64,000 nucleotides of DNA from Tausonia pullulans (lineage: Eukaryota > Basidiomycota > Tremellomycetes > Cystofilobasidiales > Mrakiaceae): assembly GCA_951802195.1 (NCBI GenBank), contig OX637620.1, positions 248,001 through 312,000 on the forward strand, written 5' to 3'. A program made the position numbers and the translations under genes. The notes below the pieces were generated by a model that saw only the letters and a list, made by a program, of their open reading frames with translations, did not search any database and had not been told where the DNA came from. Shown one piece after another: positions 36,182-46,805 of the stretch; within the stretch, counting starts at the first letter, position 1; each line of letters starts with the position of its first letter.

Positions 36182-36806
36182 CCCGAGAGAGGGGAGGTGG
36201 AGGATGAGTGGTTGTTGAATGAAGGAAGGATGGTCGGGGAGGAAGAGCCGGCTGTGGCCGAGTTGGACCAAAGGGGCCGGGCAGAACAAGGGGGGAGAGT
36301 CGAGGTGAGACGAGGTGGGGGGTCAAGGTTCCCAATGAACGCTCGTCCGGGGCTCGCCGGCCGGGGGAGAGGGGCACCTCGAGAAGGACGGGTGGGCTGA
36401 GGCGCTCGCGGGCAGGGGGCCCTTGTTGGATAGAGTGGATGGGGCCGGATCGAGCGGACGTCGCCTGAGGGGGGAGGCGAGGGGGGTGGTGGTTGAGGAC
36501 GACAAGGGCAGCGCGCGTCTCTTGAGGCTCGCCGCTCTCTCCTCCGCGACCCGCGCCGCGCACTGAGGAGCCGTCTCGGGTCCGTCGTTAAGCTTCTCCG
36601 ACTGACGCAGGGTACGAGATGCCACAGGCCCGTCATGGAGGACGTGCGACACGGGACGGCTACTCAGAGGGTACCAGCCGAAGACATCGGTGGAAGTCTG
36701 TTAATGCCCGACAGTGGTCCTCGCTGAGTCGCCTGTCCTGCCACGGTAAAAAAGGAGCACCAGATACAGACTCGAAACAAAAGTATAGCACTCTTGCGAA
36801 GAGCCG
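36182..36806. other. ABD1 upstream region
   Basis: Promoter side of the minus-strand ABD1 gene; C/T-rich on the coding strand for roughly 400 bases. A TTTT run on the minus strand (36779-36782) probably terminates the adjacent tRNA gene. No protein gene is seen. Confidence 0.5.
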
Positions 36807-36879
36807 AGCTCCCTAGCCGAATCGAACGACTGACCTCATCATTACTAGTGACGTGTTATAGCCACTAAACCAAGGGAGC
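36807..36879 (-). tRNA. tRNA-Thr (anticodon AGT)
   Basis: A 73-nt cloverleaf without intron. The acceptor stem is GCTCCCT with AGGGAGC, the anticodon stem CGTCA with TGATG, and the loop CTAGTAA, giving AGT (read as IGT, decoding ACU/ACC). The T arm is AGTCG-TTCGATT-CGGCT and the discriminator base is T. A run of four T occurs about 25 nt downstream. The sequence is identical to the plus-strand copy at 38134. Confidence 0.95.
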
Positions 36880-38133
36880 GTTGTTTACAACGCAAGTGTA
36901 CGATATAGCTACCCTGCCCAACATTTCGGTCAATCCTTTGTCGTCCGGCCTCCGGATCAGTCCACCTCCAATATAAAAGGCGATCGGCAACGTATAACTC
37001 ACGACTTAAACTTAAATCCAAAAAGAAAAAGGGGGGGGGGGGTTCGTGCTTTCCTCTATTCCCCATCTCCCTTCCCCCTTCCGCTCTTCCACTTGAGCTG
37101 TATTATCTCTCCCTTCCTCTCTTGTGCCTCTCATACTGTCATGCCGTCCCCCGCGCTTGATCTGGGCCTCAGGCACATGGACCGAACCCTCCAGGATGTC
37201 TGGTACCTGGTGTGGCCTTATGTGAGGGTGCTTAGTGGCAAGAAAAGCGTGTGGGTCAGAAGCTTGCGAGCGGAAGATGATATGGCTGGTGTGTTGCGCG
37301 CGCGCAATGTAGGGGAGGAGGGCTGCACAGCAACTGGTGGCTTGGTGTAACTGGCCTGCGGCTCTGATTCGATGGGTGGTGCTGATGCTGGCGCTGGGTG
37401 TTTCGTCGGCCTGGAGGTGGCGGTGGTCAGGGGGTGTGCATAACTGGGTTTTTACTTGTCTCCCTTTCCCCTCCCCCCCCCCCCTTCAAAGCTCCTTTCC
37501 TCCGTCCAACCACAATATCTTTGACATCCCTTTCCGGCCCTCTTTCTCGCTCTCTTGTCCGTCATCTCTCTCTCCTCTGTACTCCTTTCTCTCAACTCAC
37601 CTCTTTTGAAAGCTCGCGCGCGATGGCACTCGGCTACCCCCACTCCCCCCGATGTATTCCATTATCTGTTCCGTTTGCACTCGAAGTCACAGCTGGCTCG
37701 ATGGGTGGACCCCTCCCCTCCCAAAGGCGGAGGAGCAAACAGCAAGCGCCGATGATTTGGAGCGTTACCCGAAAGGCCAAAGGAAATGCTTACGTTGCCG
37801 ACAGGCCTCCTCACTCCCGGACATCGCGACAGTCGCACGCACCAGCGGCTCTGGCACACAGCGACAGAACTACATGGAGGTCAGGTCAGGTCAGCCATAC
37901 AATGTGGTCTCAGGGCCTCAATCTTGTAGGACGCCAGCGCCAGCGCCCGCCTGACTCCCCCCCTGTTTTTTTTTTCTTTGCCTTGGCTTCGAGTAATCAA
38001 GTTATAGATCAAGGGCAGAGAACGGCATGACTTTGTGAGAGAAGATGAGAGTGAGGAAAGGGCAAGCGCGCACAAACGCGGACGCGCAGTTCTCCCTATG
38101 TAGTTGATCTCTCACAAGACAGACGTCCCCATC
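36880..38133. other. Spacer between inverted tRNA-Thr genes
   Basis: 1,254 bp with a poly-G run (37031-37042) and a poly-C run (about 37473-37484). An ATG at 37141 opens a frame of about 69 codons (MPSPALDLGLRHMDRTLQD...) behind a C/T-rich leader and with an internal GTGAGG donor at 37222. It might be the first exon of a small gene, but I find no second exon that supports it. Confidence 0.4.
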
Positions 38134-38206
38134 GCTCCCTTGGTTTAGTGGCTATAACACGTCACTAGTAATGATGAGGTCAGTCGTTCGATTCGGCTAG
38201 GGAGCT
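38134..38206 (+). tRNA. tRNA-Thr (anticodon AGT), second copy
   Basis: Identical in all 73 positions to the minus-strand gene at 36807-36879, in opposite orientation; flanking sequences differ. A TTTTT run at 38228-38232 is a plausible RNA polymerase III terminator. Confidence 0.95.
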
Positions 38207-38690
38207 GGCACCTAGACGGTGTCTTCATTTTTGGCACCTTTTCTCTGTCTCCCCAAGCGCACGGTCGGTTTCTCAAGCAGCCGGTCGAAAAGGTCCATGA
38301 ACCCGTAGTGTCGTGAGCGCGACGTTAGCTGGAAGGTCGAAGAGCGGGCTTCCGATGTAATACGACCGCACGCATTGCTCCATTGCCTGCCATGCTCATA
38401 CAGGGAGAGCCACCCCGAGGCGATAGACAGTACAAGACACCAAGGATCAGACCAGACACCTGGCTGGGCTGCCGGAGGGGAGCAAGGTCTCGAGTGCATT
38501 GAATGCTCAGCTTATGGGGATCGTCGCTCTCGAACTCCATCCGTCTCGTTTTCCCCTGGCACATCGCACACACCCAAGAGAACAAGCGTCATGAAAAGAG
38601 AAGAAACGATGCAAAGGGCTACGAACGAGAGAGAGAGGGAGGAAGGGAGGGAGGAGAGGGGGACAGAGCGAGGAAGGGAGGGGAAAGCGC
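38207..38690. other. tRNA terminator side and eIF4E 3' region
   Basis: 484 bp with no gene seen. The right end is a GAGGGA-type purine-rich stretch, expected for the 3' UTR of the minus-strand eIF4E gene. Confidence 0.5.
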
Positions 38691-40086
38691 TCAAATGACG
38701 ATCTTGTTGTGCTTCTTGTCCTTCCGCTCGGAATCCGAATGCGAGATGAACTCGATCTCCGTCTGGTACCCACGCCCGTCGGCCATCAGCTTGTCGTCGC
38801 TGCCGTAGCCAAGGACGACCTGCTTGAAGTGTCGACCGACGGCGAGGATCCTTGCCCGAATGGGGTCATCCTCAGCACCCGGGGCGGGGGCAGCCGTCGA
38901 CGCCGGGGCGTGGCGCGTCCAGATGGCGAGACGGTAGAAGTGAGGCCGGGCGGAGAGGATGACACCCGTGATGAGGTCAGAGGTAACAGGCGTCGTCGGG
39001 GGACCAGCGGCCTTGAGCTTGGCCTCCTCCTCCGAGCCTTGGACGGGCGTTTCAAAGGTTTCTCCGATGGCAGCGAGCATCTAAGCGGGCACAGAACAAG
39101 GGGATCAGCTCCGTCATATCCCCGGCGCGTGCAAGCAATGTGGCGGCAACTCACGGTGTACATCCACATCTGGTCGATCCCCTTGCCGGTCTTGTCACGC
39201 GGGACCTGGATCGACCACTTGCCTCCATCGTGGTTGGCGGCGTCCTCCCAAGCGGGGATGATGCTCTCCTATAGTTCATTATGCAGGTGTCCGTCAGTAA
39301 ACCGCTAGACAGAAAGACAGGCGCGCGCATAGAGCAAGACGACCAACCTTGAAAAGGTAGTAGTTAGCCTTTTTGGGAAGCTGCGAGGCCGGCACAATGT
39401 TGTTGTAGAGACTGAAAGACACAAGGAGGAGGGAAGATGGAGGTCAGGATACCAGTCAAGAGAAAGCGAGCAAAGGAGAAGGGCGCGCACCCCCAGAACT
39501 CCTCGACGCTGTTGAAGGCGACGACCGGCCGGACGTTATCCATCCAACCTCCGTGCGCTCCAGGTGCAGGCGTCGACGGGGCAGAGCCCTATATAACACG
39601 ACGAGCACCGTCAGCATGGGACGCAAGAAAGCAGACAGAAGCATTGAGAACTCACCGCCGCGGCGCCAGGGACGGGGAGCTTAGGAAGGTCTTTGGTCTG
39701 GTCCGACTCGTACCAGAGCGTCCAGGGCGAGTAGAGCGGGTGCTGGTGTAAAACGCCCGAGCAGGGGTCAAGAAAGTCAGTCTACGCCCTCACACCTACT
39801 GCCCTCAGAGACGGCACAACGAGAACAGCTCGAGGAAGCAAGCGCAAACGCGTACCTTGACGTTGAAAGCCTCCTTGTCGTCAAAGACCGTCTTGTCCCC
39901 ATTGAGGTCACCCTTTCGGGCCTCATCCTCGCTCTCGGCGGCGGGCTCGTCCTCTTTGACAATGTTGGCGGCCTCGAGGGCCTGCGTGAGCGCGGCGGTC
40001 GCGGCGGCGATGCTCGAGTCAGGCATGACGGAGGGAAGGGTGGACGCCGACTCGGGGGCCGCGGGGGAGGTGCTGGACTCGGCCAT
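38691..40086 (-). CDS. CDC33: Translation initiation factor eIF4E (cap-binding protein)
   Basis: Six exons on the minus strand, starting at ATG 40086 (exon 1, 40086-39856). After an Ala/Glu-rich N-terminus of about 75 residues, the eIF4E core follows: HPLYSPWTLWYESDQ (first cap-sandwich region), FNSVEEFWGLYNNI, LPKKANYYLFK, IIPAWEDAANHDGGKWSI (second sandwich tryptophan) and an acidic/Ser C-terminal strand FISHSDSERKDKKHNKIVI. The protein binds the m7G cap in the cytoplasm and recruits eIF4G. An insertion of about 25 residues before GGWMDNVRPVVAF (GSAPSTPAPG...) and a longer loop with ASTAAPAPGAEDD are unusual but low-complexity. Other members of the family (4E-HP-like) keep the same motifs, so the main isoform is likely but not proven. 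Confidence 0.92.
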
Positions 40087-40396
40087 GTTTCGGAGAGAGA
40101 CGGAGGAAAGAAAGGAAGAAAGACCGCTGGCTGAGATCAGAGAGAGAAAAGAAGATCGGACTGGAGAAGGCCTGCTGGCGAGACGCTGGTGGAGGGAGAG
40201 CGAGTAGCGAAGTTGGTGGTCGAGGAGACGACGAGAATTGGGCGAGGCAATGAGGAGGAACTCGTGCCGCGCGACGAGATTCCGACGTCTCCGTCGTCAA
40301 GGGCACCAGTCGGGCAGGGGTGATATCGTCTTTCTTACACGACGAAAGCAACGATGATCATACTCATCGATATCAAGGGAAGTCCAGCGTGACGAC
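40087..40396. other. eIF4E promoter region
   Basis: 310 bp between the eIF4E start and the stop of the upstream minus-strand gene. The stretch next to the ATG is pyrimidine-rich on the coding strand. No gene is seen. Confidence 0.5.
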
Positions 40397-41938
40397 TCAT
40401 CCCTCCCGGAACTTGCCACTCAGTGGCCGCTCCCCCATTTCCGGGCGCCTCTCGTCCCTTCCATCTCCAAGCCCCCGCTCGTCGTGCGGGAGGTACCCGT
40501 CCCTGCGAGCATCAGATGACAGATCCGAGTACCGAACCGCGGGAGAACCAGGTGCCGATCCCTCTCCTCCCCCTTCTTGTCCTCCAGCAGGTGCGAGGTG
40601 GACTTCCGAAGTCGACGCCCCACTCGCCCGGTCGTACCCTCCATACGGATGCGTCACACTGCCACCCTGGTCCAGCGTGACCGAAGAGGCGTTGGGGTCG
40701 ATTCTGTTGTTGAAAGGGATGGCGGTGTCGCTTTCATGTTGATGGTGCTGATTGATGTACGGGCCTGGCGAGCTGTATCCAACCGCCCCCGGGCGAGTTT
40801 CATGCAGCTCTACCTCTTCCCCCCATGCGCGAACGCGTCCTTCTCCACCAACGCCCACTCCCCCTTCCGCGGCCACGCTCCTTGCAGGTGTCCCAAAGTC
40901 GTCCTCGTCGCCGAGTTCCGACCAGTCGCGTTTCGAGCTCTGGAGCCACCCACGCTTTGAGGACGTTACTGCGCCTCCTCCTCCAGCATAGCCTCCGTTG
41001 CCCGACCGACTCGAGAACGGCCGGAAGAGCGATTTGAGCGAGGTGAAGGACGTGTGGGTGCCCGTCGTGGAGGCCCCGCCTGAGCCAGCGAGACCGGAGC
41101 CCTCGGAGCGCTGGAGACGACGCTTGCGTCGACGGAGACAGAACCAGAGGAGGAAGGCTACGCCAAAGGTGAGAACGGCGAGACCACTGACTGAGAGAGA
41201 GAGACGAGGGATCGGGTCAGTTAAGGAGAATCTTGCGAGAGCGGGTCAAGGGCGACAACCCTGACCGACCGCTTCATCGATGACGACCTTTAGCGATCTA
41301 CGCACTCAGACCCCAGAATCCCCCCTCAGATCCGGCAATCTTGGGGATCGGCGGGCCACGGTACTTGGTATCTGTTGATTTTGGCGGGGCTGTGCCGTAC
41401 TGCAAGCGGGCAAAAAGGAGACAGTCAAACAGCGCAGGTGTCAGTCATATTCGCTGCTGCAGCCCCCCTTCTCTCCAGCCTGAACTCACGGTAGTACCGT
41501 GGTAGTAGTTCGTGCCAGCACCCTGGTTTCCATCCCACAGAGTCCGCACTTCAGTCAGTGACCATTCCTTGAGGATTCTGAGGCCACCCCTGCTGGGCGA
41601 GTGTAACGCACCCCTCTCTTCACGAGTCTTTGGACCTCGAGTCTGTCGTCGTCGTCGCGTGTGTTCGTCAATCCCTGGCTTCTCCTCCTCGGGAGGACCA
41701 TTCGCTAGAGCTTCCTGCATCCCGTACTCACGCTTTCTCATCGATGATCCAATTAATTGAGGGACCAGCAGTCGCACGAGCTTCGGGAATGATCTAGAAG
41801 GACAAGTAACCGAGGGGAGAGGACGTCACGTCTCAATATAGACTCGCTCCCGCGGCGTCCGCCTGCCTTTCACGTCGAGCATTGGCGACGCACGTCTTTG
41901 CGCGCGCCCAAGGGCGCTGGGATGGGATTCGGGGCCAT
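40397..41938 (-). CDS. Single-pass membrane protein of unknown function
   Basis: Five exons (41938-41894, 41793-41732, 41577-41490, 41399-41306, 41190-40397) keep one frame and give 360 residues. The family is not recognised. The N-terminal ~95 residues (MAPNPIPAPLGARKD...INWIIDEKAILKEW...GAGTNYYHGTTYG) have no signal peptide. One helix follows at about 96-118 (ISGLAVLTFGVAFLLWFC), then a strongly basic cluster (LRRRKRR) that predicts the long C-terminal part is cytosolic. That tail is Gly/Ser/Glu-rich and contains tyrosines in small motifs (YSSPGPY, HPYGGY). The arrangement resembles fungal type III anchored scaffold or sensor proteins, but I cannot assign a role. Confidence 0.65.
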
Positions 41939-42345
41939 GAGAGGCGGACGTGACGAAGGGCGTGAGTGGAACCAGTAGTCGCCTGGAGGGAGGATTGATG
42001 GTTGGAGAGGACACGGGGGAAGATGAAAGTGTGCGTGTCGAGGAGACGAGGTCGAGCCGATGGAATCCGATCGAGAAGAAAGCGAGGGAGGAAGAAGCGA
42101 GGTGTGTAGGAGGGCGACCTGGATGGCAAGGGAACGTGGGAGGAGCCGCGTGGATGTTGGATGCAAGGTAGTTGAGGCGGGCCTTTCGCCGTGCTGATGC
42201 GCGAGGGTCCGAAAGGGTCTGGTCGGGTTGCCCTGTTTGGTAAGGGGCCTCATTGGCTGAGTCATGCTGCCCCGATCCTGATCATCATCGACCATGTAGA
42301 TTCACGCCAAATTACAGATTCATACAAGTGGCAATCCGTTTGCCT
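41939..42345. other. Spacer between two minus-strand genes
   Basis: 407 bp. The left part is pyrimidine-rich on the minus strand (leader of the membrane-protein gene); the right part is the 3' region of the 5-phosphatase gene. No gene is seen. Confidence 0.5.
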
Positions 42346-44151
42346 TCACCCCAAATACCACACAGCCAGCGCCAGTACCACTAACACGACACCACCCACC
42401 GCTGGCCCCTTGCCGAATCCAAGGACCCGCACGGAGAACCAGACCCACCCGACGATTCCGTCGAGCAACCATCCTCCCCAGCCATCGATGGCCCGTCGCC
42501 AGTCGGACGCCGGTGGGGCGAGCTGAATCGGGAGCCACTGATTGCTCGCACTTATCTTTCCGGCGAGCGAGGTAGACGCCAGGGGCAGCGCAAGCGAGAG
42601 GACAACCGGGCAGTGGTCTGAGAGAGTGATGGTCGGGATGGAGGTGTAGGCTGGTCGTTTCAGGGTCGAGGACGTCCGGTAGAGGACGCGGTCAGTGTAA
42701 GAGGGGGTCCGTTTGGTGCTGAGAGGCGACGAGGGGTTGGGTCATTAGTAGGCGGCTCTCATCATCATCCTAGAGACGAAACCCACCTGTATTCATCAAT
42801 CTTGCCGACGATCCGCTTGTATGTTGGCGCAAATGTCGAGATATCCATCTCCTCGAACCCGCCGAGCGTCCGGCCTTGTCGCTGGACGACAGCGAGCGTG
42901 TCCCACCTGGCAACCTCGGACCAATCGCCGCCGTCTCCTTCAGCACCATCCTCGATGAGGGCTCGGAGCTTGAGCTCGGAGGGCATCTCAGGGCCGTCCG
43001 GGGTCGAGCCGAGGCGGTAGTTGAGGTCACCCAGGAGGAAGAGATGCGAGGTGGCATCAACTGTAGAGCGACGTGTCAGGGTTGGACTTTGCCCTCCAGG
43101 GCCAGCTAACTACTGACTCTGGGTTGGGATAGCCGCCCTCGATGAAGGCGGGTGAAGAGGGAAGCTGAGATATGATGTGAGCCTCGCGTAGTTTGCTATC
43201 CGAAGGGCGAGGTTCTTGGGGCCGGAATGCGGCGCGAAGTGAGCTGCAACAAAGCTTTGGAATATCACCGTTCAATCAGAAGCCAGCTCGGAGCCTTGAT
43301 GGAAGCCCAAGGGGACGCACGTTAAGCTCTCGACGTGTGGCTTCTCTCCCTGACCGCGCTCCACCCAGATGCGCGCCCCCACAGCGCCCTTATTGCCGAG
43401 CACGCCGCCGAGGAATCCAAGTCCCACCGAATCGGTGGCAGCAGTTCCAACGACCATGCCCTTTTCCCCCCTGCCGGACTTAACACTCGAGGGCAGTGTC
43501 CGGTCCAGGGCAAAGATCCAGAGAACGACGCCGACGTGCGACGTGCGGCTCAGGAGCGTGTAGTGTTCCTTGGGGTATGCCGTCGTAGATGGGAGGCGGA
43601 GCGAGGTTGCGTGAGCGGCGAGGAGGGTTGATATCTGCATCGTGAGCAGCGAAAGCTGAAGGAGGATCGGATCCTGTCAGTGCCGGTCACGCGCGACGTG
43701 AGTATGGGAGGGAAGGGGTAGTACCAGTGGCCCGTTCAAGCCAGCGACTGCACACGCAAAGACAGATGAGCAAGGATTCCTGCCGTCTTTATTAAAGTTA
43801 CAGAACGGCGATGCTACGCACAAGACATCTCGAGCGCCGCAACCTCCTGGACGCCGATGACGACGAGGTCGGGCGGAGCGGCTCGTCCATCTTCGCCGGA
43901 GAACTCGGACAAGCGCGGGGCCAGCCAGGCGGCAAGGTCCTATGAGAACATCGGCGTCAACTAGAGGTCCTCGTGGATGTCGCGATAGGGACATGCAGGG
44001 CTGACGGACCTTGGGCGCGACAGACTCGCCGCGGAGGTTGAGGTTGAAGGTCGTCTGGGGCCCGCCTTGTCGTGGGTCAGTAATGCGTGGTTAATGAAGA
44101 GTAAGCTACGGAGATAAGACGGACGAGGAAGATGTTGAGATCGCCTGGCAT
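42346..44151 (-). CDS. Inositol-polyphosphate 5-phosphatase, tail-anchored
   Basis: Several exons on the minus strand from ATG 44151 (MPGDLNIFLVRLIS|TTFNLNLRG). IPPc-domain motifs appear in order: DLVVIGVQEVAALE, a long insert with NKGAVGARIWVE, FVAAHFAPHSGPKNLALRIANY, LLGDLNYRLGSTPDG, FAPTYKRI and TPSYTDRVLYRTS. These correspond to metal- and phosphate-binding positions of inositol 5-phosphatases (GDLNYRx, FxPTYK, PxxxDRxLxR). The enzyme removes the 5-phosphate from PI(4,5)P2 or soluble inositol phosphates. It has no Sac1 domain. The last 20 residues (GPAVGGVVLVVLALAVWYLG) form a hydrophobic tail, suggesting C-terminal anchoring, perhaps in the ER. The acceptor at CCAAAG near 43263 was chosen because it yields TFVAAHF; the closer GTTGCAG would break the motif. 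Confidence 0.85.
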
Positions 44152-44315
44152 GCTGAGATGGATGATGGTTGGAAGAGAGACGCGTAATTCATCGTCGTCT
44201 CTCCTCGTCTCATCGTCAGTCGACTCTGGGCCCGAGCGAGGCCGCGGCCTTGTCGCGCGGCCTTGTCGGGCGGCCTGTCCTGCTCTGGGACGTGTCTCTC
44301 TCTCCGACTACCACT
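44152..44315. promoter_or_regulatory. Short divergent promoter 5-phosphatase / ureD
   Basis: 164 bp between two diverging start codons. Regulatory sequence must be shared or abutting. No motif is claimed. Confidence 0.5.
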
Positions 44316-45678
44316 ATGATCTCGCTACCACCAGGGACGGGTTCGATCCACCTGCTCCCCTCGGGACAGTTCCCCGAGCTCTCATTCTGTTACCCGCTCA
44401 AGATTATCTCCCCGCTCCCGAGCCAATCGACCCGGCGAGGTCTACGCGTCGTCTACATCCTGAGTGCGTGATTGTGCTGTTCTGCTTCTTCAGACAGCAC
44501 TGATGCATCTTCTCTCCCCTCCAGGCTATGGAGGAGGTCTCGTCAGCGGGGACAGGGTTTGGATCGATTTTGTTATACATGGGGGAGCTACCCTCGTCGT
44601 CCTCACTCAGGGCACGTGAGTCTGGCTGAGACGTCGTCTCAATCACTCTCCTTGCACCTCAACATCTGAACTCTTCTCTACAGAACCAAGGTCTTCAAGC
44701 GGAGACCTCGAGGTCGTCTCGCTGCAGTCGGTCCACCCCCGCGGCCCTCCATCACTGCTTCTGCCTTCTCTCAACCGTCTCCGCCGCTGGCGAAAGCCGC
44801 CTCGGATCGGCCAGATACGACGATCCAGACTTTCATAGGATCTCTCAAACCCGGGGCAGAGCTCTACCTCCTCCCCTCCCCAACAGCATGCTTCTCCCGC
44901 TCGAGGTTTACCCAGCGTCAGCGGTTTGATCTGCCGGAGTGTGGGACAGCGAGTCTCGTCGTGCTGGATTGGTGAGTGCGCCTCGCGTCTCTGAAACGCG
45001 CGCTTTCGAGCCGTGGATATGTCCCTCCTTCTTTTTCCCTTTTGGGACTAATCTTTCTCCGATCTCTATAATAGGTTTACCTGCGGTCGTGAAAAGTCTA
45101 CGGCCCAGCCGGGCCTCGCCAAAGTCGGGATCCAGGCTGGCGTTGAGACGGGCGAGCGTTGGGAGGCTGAGAGGCTCGAGTTCTTCGCTGAGGTCTGGTG
45201 GGGAGGCGTGCGTGGAGTCGGAGAGAGAATCGTCCTCGAGGACGAGCGAAAAGACGTCGCTGACGAGGTGCGAGGAAGAGACAAGGAGGCACCGGTAACG
45301 ACGACAGGTGTTGTGTCAGACACCCCGACCCCGCCACCTTCGCCACCAGGATCGACGACCTATGCCGCCTCCCTTCGACCCTACACCATCTACCTCACTC
45401 TCCTCCTGACTGGCCCTAAAGTCCAATCGATCATCACGCACCTCCTACATCTTCAAGCTTCGGAACCCAAGCTCATCCTCCCTCTTGCCCGCCCGCCAGA
45501 CCTGCTGTGGTCTGTCAGTCTGCTCGAGGACCGGGAGGTGCCTGGAATGGGGAGGACGGTGCTTGTGAGGGCGTGTGCGGTTGATGGGGAGGCGCTGAGG
45601 CTTTGGGTCATGCAGACGATGCAGGAAGGGATGGGGGAGCTCGTCGGGGAGGAAGTCTGGGAACGAGCCATGGGCTGA
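44316..45678 (+). CDS. ureD: Urease accessory protein UreD
   Basis: Four exons (44316-44463, 44525-44615, 44684-44971, 45075-45678) give about 376 residues. It begins with GTGSIHLLPSGQFPELSFCY, then SYGGGLVSGDRVWIDFVIHGGATLVVLTQGTTKVFKR, the core of UreD. Later motifs are ELYLLPSPTACFSRSRFTQRQ, LVVLDWFTCGRE and GERWEAERLEFFAEVWW. UreD, with UreF and UreG, delivers nickel to apo-urease in the cytosol; in Cryptococcus the homologue is called Ure4. No other urease gene lies nearby, as is normal in fungi where these genes are scattered. A linker of about 35 residues (DEVRGRDKEAPVTTTG...) interrupts the second half. Its presence implies the organism can use urea through a nickel urease. Confidence 0.9.
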
Positions 45679-45769
45679 TGATGAACGCTGGTAGTTATAG
45701 ATGGGGCGTATATTCACGGGCTACATTGCATCGTGTAATGGAGAAATCACTATTTGAGGCAGGGGCGGT

Positions 45770-46437
45770 CTAGCCCGAAAAAGGGCCGCCGTGGATGTCG
45801 CGCCCTGAGTTGCCGGGATCTCATCAGTGTTGCTCAGTCTTTCCAAAACAAGCACGCCTGTTCTACACTGACCTCCTTTGCTTTGGGTGTTCTGAGGCTC
45901 GTTGCCCTTTGCCCGCTCAGCGGCGTCAACCTGAAGAGTATGGGTCAGTGACGAACGACGAGAGATGACGTTCCTCACGGATCGCCCTTCCGCACTCAGA
46001 GAAGAAGATCAGAGGAACACACCTTGGCTCCAGCGTTCGGGTCAGTGAGCTTCTCGAGCGAGGGAGGGAGACCAGCTTGAGGTGAGTCTTTGGACTCCAT
46101 CTCTATGAAAATAGTCAAACAGGATTCAAGTCAGCGATGCAATGACGAATAGCAGATTTAACTGAGATCGAGAACGCACTTTCGGTGGTCGGATTGCTGA
46201 CGCCCTGGACGTGCGCGGGTCCCTTGGTAGCCTCGGAGCGGGTCTCACGCTCTGTTGAAACCAAAGAGGGAGAGACGGGTGAGACGAGGAACGAGAGTAC
46301 CACGCCACCAGCGATGACGGACCGATCTGCTCAGTAGGGGTCGGATTCCGAGTGCTCTGGAAACCCTTGGTCGGGCCGACAGAGTAGGCCCGGCGGGCGG
46401 CGAAGGAGGAGAGGGCAATGCGGGAGGAGGATATCAT
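45770..46437 (-). CDS. Small conserved-looking protein, probably mitochondrial
   Basis: Five short exons on the minus strand keep frame from ATG 46437 to TAG at 45770, giving about 118 residues. The N-terminus MISSSRIALSSFAARRAYSV looks like a matrix presequence with an RAYS|V-type cleavage site. The mature part is hydrophilic with no hydrophobic segment: RNPTPTEQIERETRSEATKG, then SLEKLTDPNAGAK|VDAAERAKG, and it ends with SKGGRDIHGGPFSG. I do not recognise the family. It is convergent with ureD (91 bp between stops). Confidence 0.6.
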
Positions 46438-46805
46438 TGGTTAAAGAGGCTGAGAGAGCGGTGGTTGAGGACGGGATCGAGAGAGGGAAAAAGAGAGCAA
46501 ATGGGATCGAGTGGCTGAGTTGTTCTCGTTGACTTCCTGGGCCCCTACGTCACCAGAGACTGTGCGATTCTCCTTGCCAACAGAATTTCAAGAGTTCAGC
46601 ACTCACAGATTTCAGATAAAGGTACCCGCAATGTCAAAGGGAGCAGCGCAGTATATGAGTGTCTTCCGCAAAGGAGCGATGATCGTGGAGCTACTGCGTA
46701 ATCGAATGACCAGGAGGGAGACCGCTTTTCTCAACGCATGAGGCAGATTTCGCGGCAAATAAAATCAATATCGTATGAATACAGTATGAAGGCATGCATG
46801 CGAAT
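46438..46805. other. Spacer between two minus-strand genes
   Basis: 368 bp holding the promoter of the small mitochondrial-type gene and the 3' UTR of the Hsp31-like gene. No gene is seen. Confidence 0.45.

Noticed and set aside
36880-38133. Segment between the inverted tRNAs as a mobile element
   Set aside because: No terminal repeats beyond the tRNAs, no target-site duplication, no transposase or integrase frame.
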